Assembly (NCBI GenBank): GCA_009746045.1
Contig: RPFO01000528.1
Location: forward strand, 25,894-89,893
DNA length: 64,000 bases
Direction of reading: 5' to 3'
Origin: Mesostigma viride
Lineage: Eukaryota > Streptophyta > Mesostigmatophyceae > Mesostigmatales > Mesostigmataceae
The notes beneath the pieces were generated by a model, which worked only from the letters and a program-made list of their open reading frames with translations, searched no databases and was not told where the DNA came from. Shown here piece by piece: positions 12,532 to 23,470 of this stretch (the stretch's first letter is position 1; every line of letters starts with the position of its first letter). The translations under genes and the position numbers were made by a program.

Positions 12532-12914
12532 AGCGGTTTGGTAGTGCAGCGGCTGTGTGTGGTTCTACCAAACGACTTTCAGAAATATGTGCCTACTCCA
12601 TGGCCCCATCGGGGCAAGTAGCGGGGCGCTTGCAGAATGTAAGTGATGCTGCGCCTATACCGAACCCCGTCTTTGCCGCCATGAACCATGACTCCGGACG
12701 GAGCTGCGATGACGTAAAGATGGTTGAAGGTCGCGGGTTGCTGTTCTGTAGTTGCCCCAATGCTGTTCTGTAGTGCTCCGATTGATGTGAGCTGATAGCG
12801 GCCTCTTCAATACCTTGAGTTTTGCACGTGCTCACGTGGGGCCATGGAGTAGGCACATATTTCTCAAAGTCGTTTGGTAGAACCACACACAGCCGCTGCA
12901 CTACCAAACCGCTC
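12532..12914. repeat. Long inverted repeat (hairpin) with ~75-bp arms
   Basis: The left arm (about 12532-12608, starting GCGGTTTGGTAGTGCAGCGG) is the near-perfect reverse complement of 12838-12914, with ~230 bases between. RNA from it would fold into a ~75-bp duplex. The loop reads into promoter-like text but has no ORF of note. It may be a nested foldback element or a small-RNA precursor; either reading is inference. Confidence 0.7.
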
Positions 12915-14292
12915 GCGTGGCAAGAGCCGCACTGCTGGCAAGTCCATGGCAGCGGCTAGTGCCAGCGCATCGAGCCCTGATGACATAGCTAGTGTTTCGT
13001 CGTTCAGCAGCAACGGTGAGGCATGCATTCCCTCACAAAGGAGAAGTGAGAGGCAGCGTGCTGTAGTAAATTATGCGGACAACTCTGACAGTGCTGCATA
13101 CACTGATGAGGAGTGGCATTGATTATATTTCTGGCAATGATGCCTGTAATGTAACTTGTTGTGTGCTTGTCGCACTGCATTATCAAGGAGACAACCAGCG
13201 CAGGCCAGAAATCGGGAGAATCCGGACCATGCATTATATTTCTTTATTTCCAATGAACATGTGTGTCAACTGCATCATTTCTGCATCCACATATAATGCA
13301 TAAGTGTCCTGTCTTCATGCACTTGAGAGTTCTCAAGTGTCATGCTCAGTGTCCTGATTTTCCTGATTTTTTGTGCCATGCTAAGTGTCCTGATTTTCCT
13401 GATTTTTTTCTGATTCAGCGGGTTTTCTCAAGATCTTGAGATTTTTTGTGTTGTTCCGACATTTTTCTCAGGATCTCAGGATTCTCAGTGTTTCTCAGTG
13501 TGTGGCGAGACGCATCTCAGGCACTTCTCAGGATTCTCAGGAGAAAGTCCTGATATAATCTCAGGATTCCTGAGAAAAATCTCAAATTTTCTCAGGATTC
13601 TCAGGATTTCTTGAGAAAAAAATCAGGAAATCCTGAAAAAATCTCAGGAATCCTGAGAAAAATCTCAGAAAAAACTCAGGACCTGAGAAAAATCTCAGAA
13701 CCCGACTTCCTAGGGTGGGCCTCGAGGTAGGCCTGCACCGAATGGATGAGGATATCCGCCCCGCCTGGAGTCGTCACCCCCAGCTGGGCCGCCACCGAGG
13801 TCTCACCCACTGCGAGGGGCGGGCAGAAAAAGGCACGGAGCTCGGGCGCCTTTTGGCGGCAGATCACTTTGCCCACGAGCTTGCGGAGCACCTCACCGCA
13901 GGCGATCGGGCGCACCTTGCCCTCGGGGGGGGCAAGACACCCTTGAGCAGAGCGAGGAGGCGAGCGCCCGCTAACCACTCGCGCGCAGCGGGAGGAACGC
14001 GACCAGCCGCCAGGTCAATGAGGGTGTCAAAGAGAATGTCCTCGCCCCCATGCCCCACCAGGACCTCCAAGTGCTCGTAGCGCCAGCCCGACGGCCCGGT
14101 AGAGGAAGCCCGCGGGACCGCACGCATCACCTCCAGGAAGCAGTCGCGGTCCAGCCGGAGGGGGGCCGGCAGGGGGTCCGGCACGGGCAGCTGGAATCCA
14201 GGCTCCGCAGGGTGAAGAGCCTCCAAGGCCGCCAGGGTAGCCGCATTGGCGGGGGCCAGCTTGGCCATTTCCAAGCGGGTCATGGCCCGGCT

Positions 14293-14832
14293 AACTCTCT
14301 GCTGAGACGCCATGCCCTAGCCTTTTTGTATTCTGATCAGACACTCCGCAAAGGTGAAAACCTTTGCGTTCAGTGCCAGGCCGCGGAAAACGCGGAAAAC
14401 GCGATCTGCAAATGAATCCGACCGGAATCGAACTGGGGACCTCTCGCACCAATTTTGCTGACTATAGGACGGACGTCTCCGGATACCATGGCATCGCCAA
14501 CTTACACCTACAGTCATCCGCAAAAGTTCTCCTGTCCGGGGAGTGATGCAAGCCTTGCGGATTTGGTACTAGATAAATCACTCGAGATCTGTGTGTAGGA
14601 GTTTTTGTATAGCTATGCTGATCTTCCCCCCCATGACAGGCTCCCCCTTCGCTGGGCATAGCTTGAAGATCATGGGGATGCAAGTGCCCTGGTGCACCTA
14701 GAGCAAGGGTCCTTTACATCCCCACCCTTGCAGGAAGTAGCTTAGGATGTATGATAGGCCATATGCCCCCTCTCAAGGGCTATGTGCTACATATACTCCC
14801 AACGGAGTTATGTTACAATTCAATTCAATTCA
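14293..14832 (+). mobile_element. SINE-like retroelement, 540 bp
   Basis: This insertion is absent from the homologous place in copy E (25241). It is flanked by an 11-bp target duplication, ATGGCCCGGCT (14282-14292 and 14833-14843). It ends in a CAATT-type tail (CAATTCAATTCAATTCAA). The 3' ~290 bases match the 3' UTR of the ORF1-only L1-like element at 18489-20490 and the fragment at 57537-58275. It encodes no protein. It was most likely mobilised by the machinery of a LINE with the same tail. Its 5' part contains a tRNA-like segment in reverse orientation. Confidence 0.8.
14417..14473 (-). other. tRNA-like segment inside the SINE-like element, antisense
   Basis: On minus, 57 bases begin TCCGTCC and end GGTCGGA, which pair in six of seven positions like an acceptor stem. 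GTGCGAGAGGTCCC and AGTTCGATTCC resemble the variable loop, T arm and B box of a tRNA, closest in memory to tRNA-Pro. It is too short for an intact tRNA because the D/anticodon part is reduced. It points against the orientation of the element's tail, which is unusual for a tRNA-headed SINE. Confidence 0.4.
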
Positions 14833-16005
14833 ATGGCCCGGCTGAGCTGCCCCTCGCGGACGAGGCGGATGACGTCGGCGGCCACCCGCTCGAAGTTGAC
14901 CTCCCCCGACAGCCGGGCCGTGCGCGGGGGCGGCACGCCAAACAGCCCCTCCCAGTCCCCCTGCAGAAAGCGTCGGCAACGGGCAATAACCGCACCCTGG
15001 AGGCCGCGCACACCACGCCCGAGAGGGGTGAGGAGCAGGCGGGGGGTCACCATGTGCAGTTTAAAGCCCAGCGGGTCGTCCGGAGCGGCGTGCATGCGCC
15101 GGAGAGAAACGATTGCACATTGCGCGAAAAGGCTACGCGCGCGGTGGGGGAGGTCGGTCAGGGTAGACGTCGGGTTGATGGCGCATGCATCCCAGGGAAC
15201 CGTGTCAAGCCAACGCCAACTGGCCGAGTAGTCGGGCGGCGGGGGCTGGGAGCCGGTGGGAGCCGAGGCGGGAGGGGGGAGGGGGCCGGGACTGCTGGCC
15301 GGTTGAGGGGCCGTTGAGCAACACAGGCGCGCGCGTGCTGAGCGCGCCCGTGAATGGAGTACACCCGCTGGCAGTGAGCTTCCGGGCACCGGTAACAGCT
15401 CATGGCCTGCAGATCCGCCGCGCCGAGATCGGGGTGCACAGCGCGAAGGTGCTGGCAGAGGAGGTTACGGTTGTGGAACACACCAGCACACGGCCGGGGA
15501 CCCCGTGGGAAGCAGCACGGCACACCGGTGAAGGCCGTCGGCGGGCGCTGAGTGGCGGGGAGCGGCGCCAGCAAAGGCAGGACGTGGGGCCTGCGGCGTC
15601 TCCCTAGCCGGGCCGGCAGGCGCGCGCACCACGACCCGACCAGCGCCCGGCATGCCCGCCGGAGCCACGGAGGAGGCAGTGCCCACCGGGGAGACCCCCA
15701 GCGGAGGGGGATCGAGAACGCCGGCGCCCCTCCCAGGGGGACTCGCCAGCGCGCCCGCGACCACCCCAGGCCCCGGCAACGAGGCCGGGGGCGGCGGCCG
15801 AGGGGTCGGGGAGGCAGCTGGCCCCGGGGCCCGGTGGGGACCCGGCAGGGGACCCAGCGAGACCGGGGGCGGGCCGAGAGGAAGCGCAGTCCCAGGGGGC
15901 GGCACAACAGCCCGGCACAACGGGCAGCGCGGCACGGAGTGGAGCAAGCTGCGCGCGATGCACGCTTGATGGAATGTGTGGCCGCACGCGGGCACGCGGG
16001 CAAAA

Positions 16006-16018
16006 ATTAATATATATA
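16006..16018. repeat. TA-rich LINE target between copies D and E
   Basis: The 5' break of D and the 3' end of E are joined by TTAATATATATA. Equivalent tracts lie at 26411-26422, 27628-27640, 28488-28502, 28911-28922 and 533-550. They mark the preferred target of this LINE family. Confidence 0.7.
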
Positions 16019-16152
16019 TTAAAAATATAATTACTTACAGCAGAGTGAAATCACTCAAACCAAAGCAAACGCCCAGCTATAAACCTATATACAGAGCCAT
16101 GTCAAAGCTCTATACTACGATAAGACCAATGGAAACGCCTAACGGGAGGAAC

Positions 16153-18110
16153 CTAAGAGCCCTGCTGCACCGCAAAATCAGCCCGCGTACGGCGGAGCAT
16201 GATGTCAGCCATGGCCCGAGTCAGCGCCACCGACAAGCGCTGACGCCAATATGACGTCCAGGTCCGCGCCGACCATGGGGCCCGCTGGCCCTCCAGGTCC
16301 AGCCGGTCCTCCCGGAGCCGGCAACACTCCTTGAAGAAGGCGGAGGTCAGGGGCCCCATGGCACCAAACTCCTCCAGGACAAAGGGCACCACACGATGGT
16401 GCCCGACGTCGCCGTAGGCCAGGAGCTTGGCCCGCTCCGCCCGGTCCGCCGTGTAACCTGCCGTGAGGGAGGCCCCAGCCACGTGGCTAAGAGCCAAGGG
16501 CCGCGCCACCGAAACGTCAATAAGCAGATGCCGGCCACCCCCCTCAAAGTCCAGCACCACGATGTCAGGCCGGTGGTTGGGGGAATAGAAGGCAGCGCCA
16601 TCCGCATCCTCGGACCGGATGTTCGCGTGGGGGAAGACTGACCGAATCATGGCGAGCACCACCGTCAGGAGGACAGTGTGCAAATACAAATACCAATTCT
16701 GATTCTGTTGGCCCCCCATGCAGGCAAGGTAGTGAGTCCCCGTGGGATCCAGCGGCTGCCCACAGCTACCGCAAGGCCGCCCGGCCGGAACAAGAGGCTG
16801 CGGGGCAAATAGCTGGTGCCGGAGCGCCACCGAGTAGTGGCTGGGAGCCAAGGCGAATGGGGGGCCATGGGAAGAGCACGAAGGTACGCCGAGCCCACAC
16901 TCCGCAAGGAAAGCGAGAACAGCCACGCACGTCCCTGGGCGTTGAGGTCCGCGAAAAGAGCAATCCAATCAGCCGTGTGCAGAATACCCGCGTAGGTTTT
17001 CTGGTGTTTATCGATGACGCGAGCAGGGAATGCGGCGGGAGATTGAACGGAGGCGACCGAGGGAGTGCCGCGAGGGAGGTGGCGCTGTACCGCCTGAGCG
17101 GCACGGACGGGAGAACAGGCCTGCTGGATCTCAGCATAGGCCTCCTGGATGGCGGTGACGAAGGGCAAAGGGCTGCTGGGGTCCAGGAGGTCAGGCGCTG
17201 CCGTAGCCAAAAGGGGCAGGAGCCGGCAGCTTTCCGCCCACGACTGAGCGACGGAGCCCAAAAATGCTGCTGGGGCCAGCCGGGCGGCACGAGTCAGACC
17301 ACTGCCACCCATCCGTGCAGGCAGGGAGGCAATGCGAATAGCATGTGGCGGGAGGTCGGGGCCCGGGACCAGCTGCGCCAAGGCCGACTGGATGCGTTCG
17401 TCGTGGCCCTCGGCGGCCAGCCGGACCTGAGCCGGAAGAGCGCCCCGGAGCCAGTACGTGAACGACGCGAGGGTGAGCGCAAAACCACAGAAGCAGACCC
17501 TTGGTCTGCGAATCATGAAGGCGCGCAATCAAGGCCGGCAGTACCTCAGTGCGTGCCTCGAGGGCGGCCCGCAGAGCATCGATGACAAACGCGGGGTCGC
17601 CAACCGGAACGCCGAGGACATCCAACCCATGGAGGCGCTCGTCCCGGCCCAAGAGCTGGGGCGGAAAGCCGGAGCAATCACCTTGGGGCGAGTACACCGC
17701 GCACTTGGCCAGGGTCAACTGGAGGTTGATGTCGGCCACCGCGGTCTGCAGTGCCAGCAGAGCCGCGGTGGTGTCCGGCACAGGGCCCAGAAGGTAGATA
17801 TCATCCAAGTAGGCCTGAATAGCGACCGCCGGGTGGGCAGCATGGACCGCTTGGAGGCAACCCTGGAGGGGGGCGGCAAAGTACAGGGGTCCCAGGGGGT
17901 CCCCTTGCTGGGTGCCCGACCGCGACAGCAGGCCGCCGCGAGTGCCGTCCTCCATGATGTGAACCAGTTGGCCGGGCTGGCCGTAGCACACGGCTGTCCA
18001 AGCGTACAAGTCCTCGAAGGACTCCATGACGGCCGCAAACATGCTGGCGCGGGACAGACTGTTGAACGCGTTGTGGCAGTCGACCTTGACGACAGCGTGG
18101 GTGCATGCAT
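16153..18110 (-). pseudogene. 3' coding part of copy E: RT palm, CCHC, RLE
   Basis: It matches the same region of copy D nearly base for base, with the same ACGT insertion at 17456-17459. The C run near 16860 has six bases, giving a shift into the knuckle-RLE frame. Segments 18042-17191, 17528-16665 and 16968-16153 are each open. The RT first Asp motif KVDCHNAFN lies at the 18110 side. Confidence 0.8.
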
Positions 18111-18488
18111 TAGGAAGTCGGAAAAAATTCGTCCTGAGATATCTTGAGATTTTTCTGAGTTTTTTTGAGATTTACCTACACAAATCTTGAGAAATCCTGA
18201 GAAAACCCTGAGAAATCCTGAGATAAATTTTGAATTTTCCTGAGATTGCCCTGATTTTTCCTGATTTTTTTTGTCTTCACAAAATCTGGTAAGTGCACAC
18301 CTCGGGTCCTGAGATTTCTGGTGAAAAACTCAGGTCTTGAGATTTTGACTTTGTAGTGAAAATCTCAGGACAAAATCTCAGGACAATCTCAGGACAAAAA
18401 AACGAGTAGAATCTCAAGAAAATCAAGAACATGCACAGGCGAATTCTCCAGCCATTCTGGGACAAAAAAATGGTGCTATCAGGGACCG

Positions 18489-18536
18489 GACGAGCCACGA
18501 GCCACGAGCCACGAGCCACGAGCCACGAGCCACGAG
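18489..18536 (+). repeat. Heptamer repeat (GCCACGA)n at the 5' end of the L1-like element
   Basis: Six to seven tandem copies of CGAGCCA form the first 48 bases of the element. Short 5' tandem arrays can act as promoter units in LINEs; that role is not shown here. Confidence 0.75.
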
Positions 18537-18669
18537 GTAGCCATGGCTGACGGCGGCGCTCATAACTTTCACGTTTGAGCACCGAATTTAGTCGTGAATA
18601 TCACAATCGCTTCGTCTTTCTAAGACGCACATGCTGATATAATTTTCCGACGCTATTACGCAATATACG

Positions 18670-20055
18670 ATGAGCAAACGCCCATCGACGCAACGCAGCC
18701 TGACGGCTGCGCTCGGCAATGAAAATACGTCTGCAGCTCCGGCTGCAGCTTCGCCATCAGGGCCGGAAGGCAGTGGTGACACTAGTCGCGCACTGGTGGC
18801 CGCCCAGAACCCTCCCGGGCTTCCTGCCTCGCCATCGGCCTCGCCAGAACCTAAACGCAGCCGCTCATCCTTTCCACGCGAACCGCGTTTCAAGTACTTC
18901 TCCTTCCATGCCGACGATCACGACTGGTTCAACAACATTTCTCCGGTCATGGCTATGAAATGCATTTTCTTCGGGGACTACGCCTCGCTTCTTGAGCTGT
19001 GCATCTACTTTCACAGCATCCGTCGCCTACTGGAATTTGACGGCCGTAATTTTACACAGAGCCGCGAACTGCTGCTGACGGGCTTGTACCCCCGGCCCGA
19101 GCTTCAGCACATGATTCTTTGTTCCCTGCTGACGAAGTCTGACGGCGAGATCTTGGCCCCCACCATCTCCGCAGCCACATACCGCTCCATCCTCACGGAA
19201 GCCTTTCAGCAGCACGTGACCCCCCTTGCCGCAGATGTGGCGGCTATGGGCGGCACGCTGGCTACTGAGCTCCCTCACATTTCCACCACCGTCACCTCCA
19301 CCTCCACCCTCCTCACCTCCACCTCCACTGCCACCTCCACCTCCACCGCCGACATCAAAGCCCAGCTCCTCGACATCGACCAGCGTCTTAAGAACAATGC
19401 CATCGCTATCGAGGTCCTGCAGAACACCGCAGGCCTCACCGCCCAGGCAGTGAAGGACATTGCCGCCAAGCCAGCCCCGGCTGGCCTGGCCGGCGATGCT
19501 CCTCCCATCACCACCTGGGCGGACATGCTTAAGCAACACACCACCTCCACCACCTCCGCTGTCGCAGCCCAGCTTCAACGGCAGACGCTTGACCTCCGCG
19601 AGGAGGCCGAGCTCGCCAAGCGCAGCCTCAACGTCATTGTCAAGAATCTCAAGATGGAGGAAGGTGAGAATTCCGAGAAGCTTGCGCGTGCCTTTGAGAG
19701 AGAAATCCTTGATCGCATGGGCCTTACTGGTGAGATCGAGCTGGCCGCCCACCGCCTTCCCCGCGCGCGGGGTAAGGCAGGGCCGCCCCCGCTCCTTCTC
19801 ACCTTTAAGACCCCGGCGGACAAGATTTCTTTTCTCAGACGCCGCAAGCGGCTCGAGAAGACTCTCTTCACCCTTGACGACGACTTGACCCTGGCGCAGC
19901 AACAACGGCGACGGGAGCTATGGCCGACCTACCTCCAGCTCCGGCAGACCAAGGCGGGGCAGCCGGTGTACTGGAAGGGGGCGGCCATCTACGTCGGCCA
20001 CAAGCCCTGGCAGGCGACCCCCGCGGCCCCAGCGACCCCAGACGCTCCAGTTTAG
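18670..20055 (+). CDS. L1 ORF1p-like RNA-binding protein, 461 aa
   Basis: This is an intact ORF and the first ATG after the 5' UTR. Residues 1-75 are low-complexity and basic with a possible nuclear signal (PKRSRSS, 61-67). About 80-190 is a folded region that I do not recognise. 203-230 is a Thr/Ser repeat. 228-345 is helical and probably coiled-coil. 318-390 has the RRM-like part (LNVIVKNLKMEEGEN). About 360-445 matches the C-terminal domain of L1 ORF1p (AHRLPRARG, LLLTFKTPADKISFLRR, LDDDLTLAQQQRRRELWP). By family, such proteins trimerise, bind LINE RNA and act as nucleic-acid chaperones in the RNP. There is no ORF2 beside it. The same domain recurs, decayed, at 57537. Confidence 0.85.
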   Translation: MSKRPSTQRSLTAALGNENTSAAPAAASPSGPEGSGDTSRALVAAQNPPGLPASPSASPEPKRSRSSFPREPRFKYFSFHADDHDWFNNISPVMAMKCIFFGDYASLLELCIYFHSIRRLLEFDGRNFTQSRELLLTGLYPRPELQHMILCSLLTKSDGEILAPTISAATYRSILTEAFQQHVTPLAADVAAMGGTLATELPHISTTVTSTSTLLTSTSTATSTSTADIKAQLLDIDQRLKNNAIAIEVLQNTAGLTAQAVKDIAAKPAPAGLAGDAPPITTWADMLKQHTTSTTSAVAAQLQRQTLDLREEAELAKRSLNVIVKNLKMEEGENSEKLARAFEREILDRMGLTGEIELAAHRLPRARGKAGPPPLLLTFKTPADKISFLRRRKRLEKTLFTLDDDLTLAQQQRRRELWPTYLQLRQTKAGQPVYWKGAAIYVGHKPWQATPAAPATPDAPV

Positions 20056-23000
20056 GGGAATACAGCAGTAGTGTAGAATAGATAGACCGTGGCCATGTAC
20101 ATGTACGCCTCCTAGAGGCCCTATCCCAGCTAAGCCACGCGCTTTATTTAATCATGTACATGTGTGCCTATGATGAGCCACACTCCAGATGCTGCCTAGC
20201 TTTATTTAGTTATGCTATGCCATGCAGAGAGATGCTCTCTGTAGAGAAGCTATGTCCTAGCTCTTGTATAGCCATGATGATCTTCCCCACCTATGACAGG
20301 CTCCCCTTCGCTGGGTGTTGCCTGAAACTCTGGGTGGTGCAGGTGCCCTAGTGCCCCTAGAGCAAGTGTTGTTTACATTCCCACCCTTGCAGGAAGTAGC
20401 TTAGAATGTATGATAGGCCATATGCCCCTTCTCTGGGCTATGTGCTACATATACTCCCAACGGAGTTATGTTACAATTCAATTCAATTCAATCAGGGACC
20501 GTCAGAAATACAACAATGCAAGATGATTACAACAGGGGCATGACTCACAATCAGTGCATTTATTACATTGATAAATATTATTTAAAAAATCTTTTATTCA
20601 TAGGCAAAAAATAAATCACAACAAAAAGAGGATTGTTTCTTCATCGTTTGGCAGATCTTGTAGATCATTTGGTTCTTCATATACTCTGCCAAACTGTGCT
20701 TCGTTGCACATTTACCTGCACGCATAAACCAGGAAGGGGGAAAAACAGCATTAAACAGGACCATGATTAGAAACGCTGGGCTGCAGCATGTGCACATGTA
20801 CACCTAACTAGACCAAAGGCATAGCAAACAACATCATGCTCGGCATAAAAAAAGATACTTCTGACTGGTACAAAACATTGAAAGGGTGACCCAAGTGAAA
20901 GCCTAGCACCGCCATTATTGAGATGTGCAAGACCAAGAAACCACGACATTGCATATGACCGATGCATTGAAAAAGGGAAAACACGTTTATTAACTGTGAA
21001 GCTCCAGGATAACTAGACTAAATTTCTTCAGGGCAAGGGACTAATTGAATTCAGCAAGCAAGCGTACATGCGCGCAAGGACGAGAGTGGCTAAATAAGGA
21101 AGCAAGGGCCTAACAAAGGAAGCAAGGGACTTATTAGATTCAGCAAGCAAGCAATTGCAAGCATGCAAGGAAGAGGGGCTAACAAAGGAAGCAAGGGCCT
21201 AACAAAGGAATCAGGGGACTGATTCCATTCAGCAAGTGGTCAAGCATGCAGGGAAGGAACGGCCTAACCAAGTAGGCAAGGTCATATCAAAGGAAGCAAG
21301 GCATTAATTAAATTCAGCAAGCATGCGAGGAAGAGTGGCTTACAAAGGAAGCATGGGACTAAGAAAGGAAGCAAGGGACTAATTACATTCAGGAAGCACG
21401 CATGCAAGGAAGCAAGGGAATAAAGCAAGGAACTAATCAAATTCAGCAAGCGGCTAAACAACCAAGCAAGGGCCTAATCAAGGAAGAAAGCAACCACGCA
21501 AAGAAGCAAGCAAGCACGCAAAGACGGAAACAAGCATGCAAGGAAGCAAGGGGTTTATCGAACTCAGCAAGCAAGCATGCAAGGAAGCAAGGAGCAAGTG
21601 AGGGACCAAGGGACTAATCAACTTTATGACACTTACCACGCAGAAGGGACAACCTCATGACCGCGGAGAAGATAACATTCCGTCCCTCCTGTTGCGATTG
21701 CAAAGGGGAGAAAGAATAGTAGTGATGTAAGGAATGAATTCCAGTGCAAAATTAGGAAAATACCTTCAATAACAAAGCTAGTAAGTAGGCAAGGTAATTA
21801 AAAAGTAGGTAGCAAACTGATGACAACATGCACATACTCACGCATGGACCAACCAAGTTAGTATCTAATCTACTATGTGGCTTATGAGGAAGCACCATGA
21901 AACATTTGACCTTACTGGCTTCATCAGAACACGTCTAGATGCTTTTCCTTTGCAAAGATAGTCGCAATTGACGCTTGGGGCTTGCATGGGATTCAGGTCT
22001 GCATGGACGTGCTTTGACAACAAACGGGCATGTACGCACAAAAATGCCCAAGGACGGTACTTCATGATGGTCATCTTCATGAAATTGACCACGCATGTAA
22101 GAGGACAAGAAATCAAGTATTCAGAGTTCATGCTATACTAAGAAACCAGCTTTTGCTCAGAATGCCGCTTTTGCGGTCTATGGGCCTTCCAATGCAACCT
22201 GCCAAGCAATTCTCATAAGTATCCTTGCTCAGCTACGCAGTTGCTCATTTTCCCGGCTCCATTCCTCTTCGATCACAGCCTGTCCATGACGGCCTTGTAG
22301 GTTTTGGATAGCTCCAGAATCTCGCTCTGTTTATTCTCCGTTACTTATGTCACTCACCTGTCGTCGCTACTAGAACCGCTTCTAGTGCGGTTCTCGCTGC
22401 CACCCCTGCTGCCACACCTGCAGCGCTTGTTATTCGGTGGTTGCATTCATTGGTTACGTATGGAAATCGGTTGCCCCATCGCTCGAGCTAGCGTGTATGT
22501 GCCCTCACTGCCCGCTAGCCCCAGCACTTGACTGCGAACAACGGCTAGGGCTACGTCAAACGCGTTTTTTTGAATTTGCGCAAAAAAAAAGGCTGCGACT
22601 AGGTCACATCCGTAGCCAGCGGCAGGCGGAATGTCTCGAGTGATTCCAGCCAAGCGATCTTCCGTATTGTCATGACATCTTACCTTTCCACTGGTTACTA
22701 CTCGTCTCAAAGCCTTTTAGAACGGTCGGAGCCGCAAACTGCCGATAAATTTACAGGTCCAGTAACTAGTATTCACCAATGAAAGCCACAGGCATTTAAA
22801 AAACCGCCGTCCTGCCAGACCCTAGAAAACGCTTGGTCCTGCCTTTGCCGGACAACCATTGGAGCAGGTTATAAAGTGCGACACCGATTTCTGATTGTTG
22901 GCTGACAGACTGACAGCCGACAATTATTAACGCAAAGTCACTAAAGCAATTAGGCAGTGAGAACATTCTACAAAAGAGCTCTTAGTTCGGGCTTTATAGA

Positions 23001-23470
23001 ATTAGTACCTGCCTGTTAAAAATTGGAACAAGGATACGGTTCCGGCATCCGTTTATTCCGAAGCCGGTACGGGCAAGGCTAGGGAACCGGCGTGGGAATA
23101 AACTGAACTGAACATAACTGAAATAAAGGCCGTTATGGTGCCGTGAAATAGCCGCATGACGACAGTGCCGTTCCAAACTTTCAACTTCGCGCCCTACCTC
23201 TCTTAACCGTTACCTGGTAGACCGTTGGTCCAACGAGCGAAAAATTTAGAAAGGTTGCGATTAGGCAACGCGACCTTGCACCTAGCCGCACCCATGAACG
23301 CCTTCAGCAGCCATGTTAGGCAACACAACCCTGCACCTAGCCGCACCATTCCATAAACGCCTTCATCAGCCATGTTAGGCCGGAATAGACACGGCATTTC
23401 CACTTTGGGTCTCGCACTAGTCAAGTCACTTGCTCAGATAGTATATCACTAGCTCTGACCCGCCTTCAAG

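Larger units (their letters stand above)
9183..13712. mobile_element. 4.5-kb DNA element with short inverted ends and repetitive subterminal arms
   Basis: It is defined by its position: the LINE D reading frame stops on one side and resumes on the other. Its ends are inverted, TAGGAAGTCGG at 9183 and CCGACTTCCTA ending at 13712. Inside both ends are 350-400 bp of scattered short repeats of the type CCTGAGAAAAATCTCAGGA in both orientations. I find no clear target duplication and no recognisable transposase. The interior holds an A/G-rich repeat tract (10085-10680), a 75-bp tandem repeat and a long hairpin. It is probably a non-autonomous DNA transposon; its superfamily is not recognised. An almost identical copy lies at 18111-24663. 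Confidence 0.6.
13713..15995 (-). pseudogene. 5' coding part of copy D: RING, zinc fingers, RT N-terminal region
   Basis: From the 5' side on minus, frame one encodes most of a RING-H2 finger: CGHTFHQACIARSL, then CPLCR (15995 to ~15890). The first Cys pair is cut off by the 5' truncation. A Pro-rich stretch follows. A second frame carries two fingers, C-AGVFHNRNLLCQHLRAVH and CPEAHCQRVYSIHGRAQH...C (~15520-15345). The first frame resumes with HRARSLFAQC, MVTPRLLLTPLGRGVRG and the RT start (STGPSGWRYEH, RPIACGEVLRKLVGK, IHSVQAYLEAHP) up to 13713. The SINE-like insertion at 14293 splits it. Frame changes near 15500 and 15310 mean no continuous protein. The homologous part of copy B is in one frame across the finger-RT joint. 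Confidence 0.7.
7085..16005 (-). mobile_element. RLE LINE copy D, longest type, split by two insertions
   Basis: This LINE on minus has its 3' end at 7085 and its 5' break at 16005. It is interrupted by a 4.5-kb DNA element (9183-13712) and a 540-bp SINE-like element (14293-14832). Without them about 3.85 kb of LINE remains: part of a RING finger, two zinc fingers, RT, knuckle and RLE. At both ends it abuts other copies of the family across TA tracts. It forms the first block of a ~9-kb tandem duplication; copy E is the second. Confidence 0.85.
18489..20490 (+). mobile_element. L1-like element with ORF1 only, 2.0 kb
   Basis: It is inserted into the second copy of the 4.5-kb element and flanked by an 11-bp target duplication ATCAGGGACCG (18478-18488, 20491-20501); block 1 shows the empty site at 9550. 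It starts with heptamers of GCCACGA and a 5' UTR similar to that of the full LINE at 58285. It has one long ORF, a 3' UTR and a CAATT tail, but no ORF2. Complete ends and a clean duplication argue that it moved in this form, using another element's ORF2 product, like mammalian half-L1 elements. Confidence 0.85.

Noticed and set aside
12874-13122. Small ORF with a Ser-rich, acidic C-terminus inside the 4.5-kb element
   Set aside because: It begins inside the arm of the inverted repeat and has no homologue I recognise; composition alone does not support a gene.
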